The position numbers and the translations under genes were made by a program. This document shows positions 26,164 through 41,909 of a stretch of 64,000 nt of DNA, piece by piece. Below the pieces are notes generated by a model. It was not told the origin of the DNA, searched no databases, and was given only the letters and a program-made list of their open reading frames with translations. Position 1 is the first letter of the stretch. Each line of letters begins with the position of its first letter. Source of the stretch: Streptomyces hawaiiensis (GTDB lineage: Bacteria; Actinomycetota; Actinomycetes; Streptomycetales; Streptomycetaceae); the NCBI RefSeq assembly GCF_004803895.1, contig NZ_CP021978.1, forward strand, positions 2,418,001 through 2,482,000, written 5' to 3'.

Positions 26164-26188
26164 GTCGGGGGCGTCCAAAGCCCCCGAC
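26164..26188. terminator. Hairpin between the Rv2175c-like gene and thiE
   Basis: GTCGGGGGC (26164-26172) pairs perfectly with GCCCCCGAC (26180-26188) around a 7-nt loop. It lies 113 nt after the Rv2175c-like stop. A second 8-bp hairpin (26206-26213 with 26224-26231) is adjacent. Confidence 0.55.
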
Positions 26189-26301
26189 AGGGCGCGGGCC
26201 GACCCGGGCCGTGACCTCTCGGCCACGGCCCCCACATCGGGCGGTTGTTCAGGTCCGGCCCCGCTCACACGGCACCGGACGGTTGTTCCGTCGCGGCCGG
26301 G

Positions 26302-26667
26302 TCAGACCGCGAGCGCCTGGGCGCGGCGCTTCACCTCCGTGCCGCGATTCTCACTGAGCGCCTGCGCGGGGGTGCCGGGCAGGCTGGGGTCCGGGGTGAA
26401 GAGCCACTCCAGCATCTCTTCGTCCGTGAAGCCGTCGTCCCGCAGGAGCGTCAGGGTCCCGGACAGGCCCTTGACGACCTTGTCCCCGTCGATGAAGGCG
26501 GCGGGGACGTGCAGCGCGCGGTTCTCACCGCGGCGTACGGCGATGAGCTGGCCGTCCTTGACCAGCTGCCGCACACGCGTCACCTCGACACCGAACTGTT
26601 CGGCGATGTCGGGGAGGGTGAGCCAGGCGGGGACGAGAGCATCGATCTTTGCGTCAATCTCGGTCAC
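26302..26667 (-). CDS. Rv2175c-family DNA-binding protein
   Basis: This 121-residue protein is of the mycobacterial Rv2175c type. The winged helix-turn-helix LTLPDIAEQFGVEVTRVRQLVKDGQLIAVRRG is near residues 14-45, followed by the C-terminal part (LFTPDPSLPGTPAQALSENRGTEVKRRAQALAV) conserved in actinobacteria. In M. tuberculosis Rv2175c binds DNA and is a substrate of the PknL kinase. A PASTA kinase gene lies 4.2 kb away, but no link is shown. GTG 26667 (VTEIDAKIDAL) has no clear ribosome-binding site. Confidence 0.88.
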   Translation of the reverse strand: MTEIDAKIDALVPAWLTLPDIAEQFGVEVTRVRQLVKDGQLIAVRRGENRALHVPAAFIDGDKVVKGLSGTLTLLRDDGFTDEEMLEWLFTPDPSLPGTPAQALSENRGTEVKRRAQALAV

Positions 26668-26778
26668 GGAAACCAGCCTGCCATCTGCCACTGACAGTCG
26701 GAAGTCGGCCCGGCCCACCCGGGCGGACGCGTCGGACCCGGCAGCGCCGTCCCCGGCCCTCCGCGACGGCCCCGGCGC

Positions 26779-28020
26779 CTACGCCGTCGCGGCCTTCATG
26801 GGCCTGGCCGGATCCGCCAGCAGCACCCGGTTCATCGGCGTGCCCGACTCGATCAGACGGCGGCCCTGCGCCAGGTCCCGGGGCCGCCCCACCGCCAGCA
26901 GTGCGATCAGCCGCTCACCGCGCAGCCAGCAGACCGTCCAGGCCGGTCCTGCGGGGTCACCCCGCCACAGGGTGGTGTCCGCGGCCGGATGGTGCCCGGC
27001 GTACTGGACGAACCGCCCGAACTGCTCGGACCAGAAGTACGGCACCGGGTCGTACACCGCCGGTGTCTCCCCCGTGGCCCGGCCGACGATGTTCACGGCG
27101 ACCGTGCGCGGCCCCTGGAGGGCGTTGTCCCAGTGGTGGACCAGCAGGCGCTCGCCGTAGCGCGCCGAGGGGAAGGAGGCGCAGTCGCCGACGGCGTACA
27201 CATCCGGCACGGCCGTGCGCAGATGCTGGTCGGCCACGATCTCCGCGTGGGAGCCGAGCTCGATCCCGGAGCCGGCCAGCCAGGCCGTCGCGGGGCGGGC
27301 GCCGATACCGACGACGACCGCGTCCGCGGGCAGCCGCGAGCCGTCGTCCAGGAGGACCGCGCCCGGCTCGACGCGCGTCACGCGCGCGTGCGTCCGCAGG
27401 ACCGCGCCCGCGTCGGCGTACCAGCCGGCCATCGGGGCGGCGACCTCGGCGGGCAGGGCCCCGGCGAGCGGCCGTTCGGCGGCCTCCACGACGGTCACCG
27501 CGCAGCCCGCCTCGCGGGCGGCCGTGGCGAACTCCGCGCCGATCCAGCCCGCGCCGACGACCACGATGGCGTGTCGGCGGGCCAGCACCGGCCGCAGCCG
27601 CTCGGCGTCGTCCAGGGTGCGCAGCAGATGCACGCCGGGCACGCCCTCCGCGCCGGGCAGCCCGACCGGTTCGGCGCCGGTCGCGACGACCAGGACGTCG
27701 TACGGCACGGGCCCGTCCTCGGTGTCCAGCTCGTGGTCGGAGGGGCGCAGGCCCAGTACCTCGCAGCCGAGCCGCAGTTCGATGCCGAGGGCTTCGAAGT
27801 CGACGTCGAAGGCGGAACCCTCGGACTTGCCGAGCAGGACGGCCTTGGACAACGGGGGCCGGTCGTAGGGCTGGTGGGGCTCGGCGCCGATCAGGATCAC
27901 GTCGCCGGCGAAGCCCTGCTCACGCAGCGCGACGGCGGTCTGCACGCCGGCCATGCCCGCACCCGCCACGACGACGCGCCGCGGCGCGGACGAACCTGGT
28001 TCCTGCGTCTGCTCGCTCAC
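26779..28020 (-). CDS. Ferredoxin-reductase-like FAD/NAD(P) oxidoreductase
   Basis: This 413-residue flavoprotein belongs to the rubredoxin/ferredoxin reductase group. FAD motif VVVAGAGMAGVQTAVALREQGF at residues 15-36, DRPPLSKAVL, NAD motif AIVVVGAGWIGAEFATAAREAG near 150-171, and the second FAD motif VPDVYAVGDCASFPS near 270. The C-terminal reductase domain has YFWSEQFGRFVQYAG. No ferredoxin or P450 gene is adjacent, so its partner is unknown. GTG 28020 is preceded by TATGGT ending 6 nt upstream, which suggests a leaderless mRNA. A palindrome at 28038-28052 overlaps the promoter. Confidence 0.92.
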   Translation of the reverse strand: MSEQTQEPGSSAPRRVVVAGAGMAGVQTAVALREQGFAGDVILIGAEPHQPYDRPPLSKAVLLGKSEGSAFDVDFEALGIELRLGCEVLGLRPSDHELDTEDGPVPYDVLVVATGAEPVGLPGAEGVPGVHLLRTLDDAERLRPVLARRHAIVVVGAGWIGAEFATAAREAGCAVTVVEAAERPLAGALPAEVAAPMAGWYADAGAVLRTHARVTRVEPGAVLLDDGSRLPADAVVVGIGARPATAWLAGSGIELGSHAEIVADQHLRTAVPDVYAVGDCASFPSARYGERLLVHHWDNALQGPRTVAVNIVGRATGETPAVYDPVPYFWSEQFGRFVQYAGHHPAADTTLWRGDPAGPAWTVCWLRGERLIALLAVGRPRDLAQGRRLIESGTPMNRVLLADPARPMKAATA

Positions 28021-28037
28021 CTGATCACCATAGACAC

Positions 28038-28052
28038 CTGACGAATTGTCAG
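28038..28052. promoter_or_regulatory. Operator candidate for the ferredoxin-reductase-like gene
   Basis: CTGACGAATTGTCAG is a 15-bp inverted repeat with perfect 5-bp arms and an AT-rich centre. It lies just upstream of the TATGGT -10 box (28032-28027) and overlaps the expected -35 region, so a repressor could act there. Confidence 0.5.
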
Positions 28053-28403
28053 TCAGTGCTCATGCGCCGTGACCTGCTCCACAACGCTCGTGCCGTTGCC
28101 CCGCCGGGACTCCCACTCCCAGGTCTCCTCCAGCCGCACCCGCCCGTCGGGCAGCTCCACGACCGTGGACACGCAGTGCCCCGAGGAGGTGGTGCCGTCC
28201 CGCTTGAGCTGGACGTACCGGAAGTCCAGCCGGTCACCTTCCCGGGTACCCACGAGATGCCCGCGTACGACGTCGCCGCCCGCGTACTCGGCCCAGATCT
28301 CGCCCTCCCGCTCGTGGTAGGTGAACCGGGTGCGGGTGCCCACCTGGCCCGGTGCCTGGTCGGCGACCGGGGCGAGGACGAGACCGTCGAGGGATCGGGC
28401 CAT
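28053..28403 (-). CDS. Conserved small beta-rich hypothetical protein
   Basis: This 116-residue protein has a pattern found in a broad bacterial family often labelled N-acetylglutamate synthase without good reason: FTYHEREGEIWAEYAGGDVVRGHLVGTREGDRLDFRYVQLKRDG, then STVVELPDGRVRLEETWEWES. It has no acetyltransferase motif and looks like a small beta barrel. ATG 28403 follows AAGGGAG. It is divergent from the thi operon and may share its upstream region. The function is unknown. Confidence 0.82.
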   Translation of the reverse strand: MARSLDGLVLAPVADQAPGQVGTRTRFTYHEREGEIWAEYAGGDVVRGHLVGTREGDRLDFRYVQLKRDGTTSSGHCVSTVVELPDGRVRLEETWEWESRRGNGTSVVEQVTAHEH

Positions 28404-28417
28404 GGGCGGAGGCTCCC

Positions 28418-28447
28418 TTACTGCGGCACACGGCATCGGGCTAGGGT
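28418..28447 (+). promoter_or_regulatory. Promoter for the thiOSG operon
   Basis: TTACTG (28418-28423), an 18-nt spacer and TAGGGT (28442-28447). Transcription would begin near 28454, just before the TPP riboswitch. Confidence 0.5.
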
Positions 28448-28458
28448 GGCCAACGTAA

Positions 28459-28555
28459 AGCACTCGCGGGAGCCCGGACGCACCGGGCTGAGAGGGAGGC
28501 TGGCGGCCTCCGACCGTACGAACCTGATCCGGGTCATGCCGGCGAAGGGAGGGGC
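28459..28555 (+). ncRNA. TPP riboswitch (THI element)
   Basis: The conserved blocks of the thi box are present in order: GGGCTGAGAGGGAGG (28486-28500), the variable arm, and GAACCTGATCCGGGTCATGC near 28520-28539 followed by CGGCGAAGGGAG. It lies between a promoter and thiO. It is expected to bind thiamine pyrophosphate and shut off thiO-thiS-thiG, probably by blocking translation, since the ribosome-binding site follows immediately. Confidence 0.95.
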
Positions 28556-28564
28556 TGGACGCCC

Positions 28565-30734
<2,170 letters not shown>

Positions 30735-30827
30735 GGCGCGCGACACACGTCACAGGTCGGCTGCAGTCCCGCCGCGAAAACCGCCGGGGGGACGGGGCTG
30801 TCGGTCGTGGCTCGTACACTCGCCTGC

Positions 30828-32750
30828 GTGGACACGACCCTTCAGGACCCCTTGGTCGGGCAGGTGCTCGACGGCCGGTATCGCATCGACGCGCGGATCG
30901 CGGTCGGCGGGATGGCCACGGTCTACCGGGCCGTGGACACCCGGCTCGACCGGGTCCTCGCGCTGAAGGTGATGCACCCCGCGCTCGCGGTCGACGCCTC
31001 GTTCGTCGAGCGGTTCATCCGCGAGGCGAAGTCCGTGGCCCGGCTGGCCCACCCGAACGTGGTGCAGGTCTTCGACCAGGGCACCGACGGCTCGTACGTG
31101 TACCTGGCGATGGAGTACGTCGCGGGCTGCACCCTGCGCGACGTGCTGCGCGAGCGCGGGGCCCTGCAGCCGCGCGCCGCCCTGGACATCCTGGAGCCGG
31201 TGCTGGCCGCGCTGGGCGCCGCGCACCGCGCCGGGTTCGTGCACCGCGACATGAAGCCCGAGAACGTCCTCATAGGTGACGACGGCCGGGTCAAGGTCGC
31301 CGACTTCGGACTCGTCCGGGCCGTGGACACGGTGACGAACACCACCGGCACCGTCCTCGGCACGGTCGCGTACCTCGCCCCGGAGCAGATAGAGGACGGC
31401 ACCGCCGATCCCCGCGTCGACGTGTACGCGTGCGGCGTGATGCTGTACGAGATGCTGACCGGCGACAAGCCGCACGACGGGGACTCCCCCGCGGTGATCC
31501 TCTACAAGCACCTGCACGAGGACGTGCCGCCGCCCTCGGCCGCCGTGCCCGGTCTGGCCTACGAGCTGGACGAGCTGGTCGCGTCGGCGACCGCACGCAA
31601 CCCCGATCTGCGCCCGTACGACGCCGTGGCTCTGCTCGCGCAGACCCGTCAGTCGCGCGAGGAACTCGGCGCGGACCAGCTGGACGCGCTGCCGCCGCAG
31701 GCGGTCGTCCTGGAGCACGACAACGCCGACGACCGTACGAGTGTGATCCCGCGCTCGTTGACGGTGCCGCGGCTCCTGCCCGTCAACGAGGACGCCGAGC
31801 CGGTGGTGCACCGCACCAGCCGGCTGGAGACACCGCCTCCGCCACCACCCCGGCGGCGACTGCCGCGCCGTGGTGCCGTCTCGATCGTCGTCGCCCTGCT
31901 GCTGGTCCTCGGCGTCGGCGCGGGCGTCTGGTACATCAACTCCGGCCAGTTCACCAAGGTCCCGCCGTTGCTGGCGAAGACCGAGGCGCAGGCCCACGAC
32001 CAGCTGGAGAAGGCCGGTCTCGAGGTCGGCAAGGTCAGTCACGCCCACAGCGACACCGTCAAGCGCGGCACGATCATCGGCACCGACCCCGGGCCGGGCG
32101 CCCGTATCCGCGTCAACGACTCCGTGTCGTTCACCATCTCCGACGGCCCCGAGACCGTGCGGGTGCCCGCCCTGGCGGGGCAGAAGCTGGACAAGGCGCG
32201 GGACCAGCTGAGGGAGGACGGGCTGGAGCCGGGCATGGTCACCCGGGAGTTCAGCGAGGACGTGCCGCGCGGCTCGGTGGTCTCCGCGCGTCCGGCGGAC
32301 GGCACGAAGGTGCGCGCGGGCACGGCCGTAGCGCTGGTCGTCAGCAAGGGCAGCCCCATCGACATTCCCGACGTCACCGGCTCGGACGAGGCAGACGCGC
32401 GGTCCGAGCTGCGGGACGCCGGTCTCAAGGTGAAGATCGCCACCGAGCGGGTCAACTCCTCCGAGTACGACAAGGGCCAGGTCGTCCGGCAGACGCCGAA
32501 GTCCGGCGGCCGGGCGGCCGAGGGCGACACGGTGACGCTGACGCTGTCGAAGGGCCCCGAGATGATCGAGGTCCCCGACGTGGTCGGCGACAGCGTCGAC
32601 GACGCCAAGCGGAAGCTGGAGGGCGCCGGGTTCCAGGTCGACGAGGACCGCGGTCTGCTCGGCCTGTTCGGCGACGAGGTCAAGAGCCAGTCCGTCGAGG
32701 GCGGCGAGAGTGCGCCCAAGGGCTCGACGATCACCATCAAGATCAGGTGA
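30828..32750 (+). CDS. PASTA-domain serine/threonine protein kinase
   Basis: This 640-residue PknB-like transmembrane kinase has its kinase domain at about residues 14-280, with the Gly loop IAVGGMATVY, the catalytic Lys in VLALKVMH, HRDMKPENV and DFG in VADFGLVR. A Pro-rich linker follows, then one helix (GAVSIVVALLLVLGVGAGVWYI, about 350-371) and four extracytoplasmic PASTA repeats to the end. PASTA domains bind muropeptides or lipid II, so it likely senses wall status. GTG 30828 is favoured: TACACT (30815-30820) ends 7 nt before it, suggesting a leaderless mRNA. GTG 30807 would add seven residues. Confidence 0.95.
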   Translation: MDTTLQDPLVGQVLDGRYRIDARIAVGGMATVYRAVDTRLDRVLALKVMHPALAVDASFVERFIREAKSVARLAHPNVVQVFDQGTDGSYVYLAMEYVAGCTLRDVLRERGALQPRAALDILEPVLAALGAAHRAGFVHRDMKPENVLIGDDGRVKVADFGLVRAVDTVTNTTGTVLGTVAYLAPEQIEDGTADPRVDVYACGVMLYEMLTGDKPHDGDSPAVILYKHLHEDVPPPSAAVPGLAYELDELVASATARNPDLRPYDAVALLAQTRQSREELGADQLDALPPQAVVLEHDNADDRTSVIPRSLTVPRLLPVNEDAEPVVHRTSRLETPPPPPPRRRLPRRGAVSIVVALLLVLGVGAGVWYINSGQFTKVPPLLAKTEAQAHDQLEKAGLEVGKVSHAHSDTVKRGTIIGTDPGPGARIRVNDSVSFTISDGPETVRVPALAGQKLDKARDQLREDGLEPGMVTREFSEDVPRGSVVSARPADGTKVRAGTAVALVVSKGSPIDIPDVTGSDEADARSELRDAGLKVKIATERVNSSEYDKGQVVRQTPKSGGRAAEGDTVTLTLSKGPEMIEVPDVVGDSVDDAKRKLEGAGFQVDEDRGLLGLFGDEVKSQSVEGGESAPKGSTITIKIR

Positions 32751-32808
32751 CGGGCACGGGCGCAGGCCAGTGGCCGGAGCAGGGCCGGACGCATGACACC
32801 CTGAACGG

Positions 32809-33687
32809 GTGAACAGTCAGCTGTCCGGCCCCTCCCGCAACCCCGTGGGCGGCCACGTCCCCGTGGCCGGTGGGCTCCATTCCGTAGGCCTGTCGTACGC
32901 CCGTGACCTGAAGGCGGAGGCCGTCCAGGTCTTCGTCGCCAACCCGCGCGGCTGGGCCACGCCGACCGGGAACCCGAAGCAGGACGAGGCGTTCCGCGCG
33001 GCGTGCGCGGCCGAGTCGATCCCGGCGTACGTGCACGCCCCCTACCTGATCAACTTCGGCTCGCACACCGAGGCGACCGTGGAGCGGTCGGTGGAGTCGC
33101 TGCGGCACTCGCTGCGGCGCGGGCGGAAGATCGGGGCGCTGGGCGTGGTCGTGCACACCGGCAGCGCGACCGGCGGCCGGGAGCGGTCCGTGGCGCTGAA
33201 GCAGGTACGGGAGCACCTGCTGCCGCTGCTGGACGAACTGACCCACGACGACGACCCGTTCCTGCTGCTGGAGTCGACCGCCGGCCAGGGCGCCTCCCTG
33301 TGCTCGCGGACATGGGACTTCGGCCCGTACTTCGAGGCGCTGGACGCCCACCCGATGCTCGGCGTGTGCCTGGACACCTGCCACATCTTCGCCGCCGGGC
33401 ACGACCTGACCGGCCCCAGCGGCATGCACCGGACGCTGGACCTGCTGGTGGACACGGTCGGCGAGGGCCGGCTGAAGCTGATCCACGCCAACGACTCCAA
33501 GGACGTGGCCGGCGCCCACAAGGACCGGCACGAGAACATCGGCGTCGGCCACATCGGCGAGGACCCGTTCCGGGCCCTGATGACGCACCCCGCGACCGAG
33601 GGCGTGCCGCTGATCATCGAGACGCCGGGCGGCAAGCAGGGGCACGCGGCCGACGTGGAGCGGCTGAAGAAGCTGCGCGACGGCTGA
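32809..33687 (+). CDS. nfo: Endonuclease IV (deoxyribonuclease IV)
   Basis: This 292-residue AP endonuclease of the Nfo TIM-barrel family cleaves 5' to abasic sites in base-excision repair using three zinc ions. Metal-binding blocks are visible: YVHAPYLINFG, VVHTGSATG, LLLESTAGQG, VCLDTCHIFAAGHD, LIHANDSKD, HENIGVGHIGEDPF and LIIETPG. The length is typical. GTG 32809 is used and the ribosome-binding site is weak. It ends 5 nt before the convergent molybdoenzyme gene. Confidence 0.95.
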   Translation: MNSQLSGPSRNPVGGHVPVAGGLHSVGLSYARDLKAEAVQVFVANPRGWATPTGNPKQDEAFRAACAAESIPAYVHAPYLINFGSHTEATVERSVESLRHSLRRGRKIGALGVVVHTGSATGGRERSVALKQVREHLLPLLDELTHDDDPFLLLESTAGQGASLCSRTWDFGPYFEALDAHPMLGVCLDTCHIFAAGHDLTGPSGMHRTLDLLVDTVGEGRLKLIHANDSKDVAGAHKDRHENIGVGHIGEDPFRALMTHPATEGVPLIIETPGGKQGHAADVERLKKLRDG

Positions 33688-33692
33688 GCGCG

Positions 33693-34343
33693 TCAGAGGT
33701 CGGGGCCGTCCCCGGGCTCCTCCTGGTACGAGTAGCGCTGCTCCTGCCAGGGGTCGCCGATGTTGTGGTAGCCGCGCTCCTCCCAGAAGCCCCGCCGGTC
33801 GGCGGTCATGTACTCCACGCCGCGCACCCACTTCGGGCCCTTCCACGCATAGAGGCGGGGCACGATCAGGCGCAGCGGGAAGCCGTGCTCGGCGGTGAGC
33901 AGCTCGCCGTCCTTGTGCGTGGCGAACAGAACCTGCTCGTCGGCGAAATCGGACAGCCGGAGGTTGGAGCTGAAGCCGTACTCGGCCCACACCATCACAT
34001 GGGTGACATCGTCCGCGGGCGGGGCGAGGTCGAGGACCGTGCGCGCGGGGATGCCGCCCCACTCCGCGCCCAGCATGCTGAACTTCGTCACGCAGTGCAG
34101 ATCGGCCACGACGGTGGTGTGGGGCAGGGCCGTGAACTCCTCGTGGGTCCAGCAGTGCTTGCCGCCGCCGGCGGTGGCGCCGAAGACCCGGAACTCCCAG
34201 CGCTCGGGCCGGAACTTGGGGACGGGCCCGTAGTGCGTGACCGGCCAGCCGCGTTGCAGCCGCTGTCCCGGGGGCAGCTCCGGCTGCGTCGCTCCTGCTG
34301 AATCGCGCCCTTCTCCCGGTTCGTGTTCCAGCGGCTGACCCAT
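33693..34343 (-). CDS. Sulfite-oxidase-like molybdopterin oxidoreductase
   Basis: This 216-residue protein carries the oxidoreductase molybdopterin domain (SUOX/MsrP type). The Mo-coordinating Cys is in ADLHCVTKFS near residue 82, flanked by WEFRVFGATAGGGKHCWTHEEF and WGGIPARTVLDL, with the substrate-side block GFPLRLIVPRLYAWKGPKWVRGVEYM. It lacks a signal peptide and a heme domain, so it is probably cytoplasmic. The substrate is unknown. ATG 34343 was chosen because the sequence upstream is not conserved-looking. It is divergent from bfr. Confidence 0.9.
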   Translation of the reverse strand: MGQPLEHEPGEGRDSAGATQPELPPGQRLQRGWPVTHYGPVPKFRPERWEFRVFGATAGGGKHCWTHEEFTALPHTTVVADLHCVTKFSMLGAEWGGIPARTVLDLAPPADDVTHVMVWAEYGFSSNLRLSDFADEQVLFATHKDGELLTAEHGFPLRLIVPRLYAWKGPKWVRGVEYMTADRRGFWEERGYHNIGDPWQEQRYSYQEEPGDGPDL

Positions 34344-34421
34344 GACTCCATCCTGACAGACCCTGGGTGATGCCCCTGACCGGACCCACTTCGAAACGGG
34401 ACAAACCGAACTAAGCATGCC

Positions 34422-34446
34422 CTTACTTAGTAAGTGGAGACTTACT
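34422..34446. promoter_or_regulatory. AT-rich palindrome and half-site upstream of bfr
   Basis: CTTACTTAGTAAG (34422-34434) is a 13-bp palindrome, followed by a half-site ACTTACT (34440-34446). It lies in the divergent region of the molybdoenzyme and bfr genes and is unusually AT-rich. It may be an operator for bfr. It does not match the iron box found before bfd. Confidence 0.4.
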
Positions 34447-34519
34447 GGACGATCTTCTTCACCAGTGGAATCATGCGGCGCATCTTGCCAGTTCCCCCCG
34501 CGCGGAAGGAGCCTCTGCG

Positions 34520-34996
34520 ATGCAGGGCGACCCCGAGGTCCTCGAATTCCTCAACGAGCAGTTGACCGGCGAGCTGACGGCGATCAACCAGTACTGGCTG
34601 CACTACCGGATCCAGGACAACAAAGGCTGGACCAAGCTCGCCAAGTACACGCGTGAAGAGTCCATCGATGAGATGAAGCACGCGGACAAGATCACCGAGC
34701 GCATCCTCATGCTGGACGGCCTGCCCAATTACCAGCGGCTCTTCCACGTACGCGTCGGCCAGACGGTCACCGAGATGTTCCAGGCGGACCGGCAGGTCGA
34801 GGTCGAGGCGATCGACCGGCTCAAGCGCGGTGTCGAGGTGATGCGCAGCAAGGGCGACATCACGTCCGCGAACCTCTTCGAGTCGATCCTCGAGGACGAG
34901 GAGCACCACATCGACTATCTGGACACGCAGCTGGAGCTGATCGACAAGCTCGGCGAGGCGCTGTACCTCGCGCAGCAGATCGAGCAGCCGAGCTAG
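34520..34996 (+). CDS. bfr: Bacterioferritin
   Basis: This is a 24-mer iron-storage protein subunit of 158 residues. The ferroxidase ligands are in place: Glu in LTGELTAINQYW, EESIDEMKHADKITER with the heme-ligand Met near residue 52, and DEEHHIDYLDTQLELI. A good ribosome-binding site GGAAGGAG precedes ATG 34520. It faces its ferredoxin partner gene bfd, with stops 11 nt apart, so iron storage and release genes are convergent. Confidence 0.97.
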   Translation: MQGDPEVLEFLNEQLTGELTAINQYWLHYRIQDNKGWTKLAKYTREESIDEMKHADKITERILMLDGLPNYQRLFHVRVGQTVTEMFQADRQVEVEAIDRLKRGVEVMRSKGDITSANLFESILEDEEHHIDYLDTQLELIDKLGEALYLAQQIEQPS

Positions 34997-35007
34997 GGCC
35001 CCTGCCG

Positions 35008-35232
35008 TCAGGCGGCGTCTTCCAGTTCGGCGAGCACCGGCTCGCCCCGTTCGGCCAGATCGCGGCGAGGGCATGCTCCCCTGCCCAGAATCGCCTGGAT
35101 GCGGCGCACACAGGACCCGCAGTCCGTGCCCGCCTTGCAGGCGGAGGCTATCTGGCGGGGGGTGCAGGCGCCGCCGTCCGCGTGCTGCTTGACCTGCTGT
35201 TCGGTGATCCCGAAGCAACTGCAGACGTACAC
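35008..35232 (-). CDS. bfd: Bacterioferritin-associated ferredoxin
   Basis: This 74-residue [2Fe-2S] protein reduces bacterioferritin to release iron. It begins VYVCSCFGITEQQVKQ, and the four cluster Cys lie in the C-x-C and C-x2-C pairs (VCSCFG and GTDCGSCVRR). A basic and acidic tail follows. GTG 35232 has GGGAGG 8 nt upstream. A good iron box lies 47-65 nt upstream, so expression should rise when iron is low, which fits a role in mobilising stored iron. Confidence 0.93.
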   Translation of the reverse strand: MYVCSCFGITEQQVKQHADGGACTPRQIASACKAGTDCGSCVRRIQAILGRGACPRRDLAERGEPVLAELEDAA

Positions 35233-35278
35233 GCGGTTCACCTCCCGACGGGGTCGTTCTCTGGCGCCGTCCCCGTTG

Positions 35279-35297
35279 ATCGGTGAGGCTAACCTAA
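35279..35297. promoter_or_regulatory. Iron box (DmdR/IdeR-type) upstream of bfd
   Basis: ATCGGTGAGGCTAACCTAA matches the actinobacterial iron box TTAGGTTAGGCTAACCTAA at 16 of 19 positions, with a perfect right half-site. It sits upstream of the bfd ribosome-binding site. A metal-loaded DmdR/IdeR repressor would shut off bfd when iron is plentiful. Confidence 0.85.
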
Positions 35298-35332
35298 CCT
35301 TACCCGGCGGGTCCGGAGCGCAAAAGTGGAGA

Positions 35333-35360
35333 GGGGCGCGGATCGTGTGATCCGCGCCCC
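35333..35360 (-). terminator. Terminator after the DAHP synthase gene
   Basis: GGGGCGCGGATC (35333-35344) and GATCCGCGCCCC (35349-35360) form a perfect 12-bp stem with a GTGT loop, 29 nt after the aroH stop. On the minus strand a short pyrimidine run with TTTT follows. Confidence 0.85.
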
Positions 35361-35389
35361 AGTCCATGCCCCGGTAACAGGCGGACCCG

Positions 35390-40654
<5,265 letters not shown>

Positions 40655-40658
<4 letters not shown>

Positions 40659-41881
40659 CGCTGCTCCGCCTTCCCCCGTGTGTCCGTCACGGCCTTCGGT
40701 ACCTTCAGCTCGACCTCGGTGCCCTGGCCCGGCACCGAGATCAGCTCCGCGCTGCCGCCGAGCTCACGCAGCCGGCCGCGGATCGACAGGGCGACGCCGA
40801 GCCGCCCCTCGCCCTCGGCCTCGACGAGCCGCCCCTCCGGGATGCCGGGTCCGTCGTCCCGTACGGTGACGATCACCTCGTCCGGCTCGTCCTCGACCAG
40901 GATCCACGCGCGCGCCTCCTCCCCGGCATGCCGGCGGACGTTGTCCAGGGCGGCCCCGACCGCGGCGGCCACCTCCCGGGCGGCGACCGGCGCCAGCGGC
41001 ACGGGCGCGCCGGGCTCGGCGAGGCTGACCATGGCCCCGGCGTACGGCGCGAGCAGGGCGCGCAGGTCGACGGGGCCGCGCTCGTCCGGCTCCTCGTCGA
41101 CGGCCCGGACGAGCGCGCCCTCGGCGGCGTCTTCGGAGACCCGGGAGACGGGGACGAGTCCGCCGGAGACCAGGGTGCGCAGCGCGACCTCCTGCTCACC
41201 GGCCATCCGGCCCAGCTCGGCCGCCTCTCCCCCGATCACGGCCCCGCGGCGCTGCACCATGGCCAGCACCTGGAGCACGCTGTCGTGGATGTCCCGGGCG
41301 AGGCGCTCCCGCTCTCGCGTGGCGGCCTCGATCTCCAGGGCGCGGGCGAGGGTGCGCTCGGAGGCGCGGGCGACCTCGACGACGTAGCCGATGGCGACGG
41401 AGGCGATGCAGACCAGGATGACGTTGTGGACGGTGTCGCGGGCCGGGCTGCCGCGCTCGATCAGGTTGGCGACGGCGACGAGGCCGGAGGCGAGGGCCGC
41501 CCAGCGCCAGCCGCCCTTGACGGCGAAGGCGAGGACGGCACCGGCGGTCCATATCGACGGCAGGGTCGGGCCGCCCGCCTGGACCCGCTCGTGCGCGTCG
41601 GCGACGGGCGTGAGCAGGATGCCGACGACGGCGATGGTGAGGTCGGCGGCGAGGAACCGCTTGGTGCAGCGGGCGGCGTTCGCGACCCGGGGCAGGGTGG
41701 CCAGGGTCCAGCCGCACAGCACGGCGTAGTAGGCGACGGCGATCCAGGGGCGGACGAACTCGGTGTAGGCGGTGGCGAACAGGCCGACCGCGTACAGCAT
41801 CGTGAGCACCCGGTAGGCGGTGAGCGCACGCCACAGCGGCTGCTCGACCGACATCCTCATGACACGCTCGCGCTCGGCCAT
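40655..41881 (-). CDS. macS: MacS-family sensor histidine kinase
   Basis: This 408-residue membrane kinase has five or six N-terminal helices (about residues 15-165), a DHp domain of the HisKA_3 type with phospho-acceptor His in RERLARDIHDSVLQVLAMVQRRG, and a C-terminal HATPase domain with VGAALDNVRRHA (N-box) and VRDDGPGIP (G1). No extracytoplasmic sensor domain is present, so it may sense within the membrane. ATG 41881 is used. ATGs at 41860 or 41854 (MSVEQPLWR) are possible. It is coupled to macR and follows plsC by 28 nt, so all three may be cotranscribed. Confidence 0.9.
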
Positions 41882-41909
41882 CTCCCCCGCCCCCCGACCG
41901 AAGCCCCCG

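Noticed and set aside
26239..26290. A repeated CGGTTGTTC segment between thiE and the Rv2175c-like gene, considered as a regulatory repeat.
   Set aside because: Only two short copies with no fixed spacing to any promoter.
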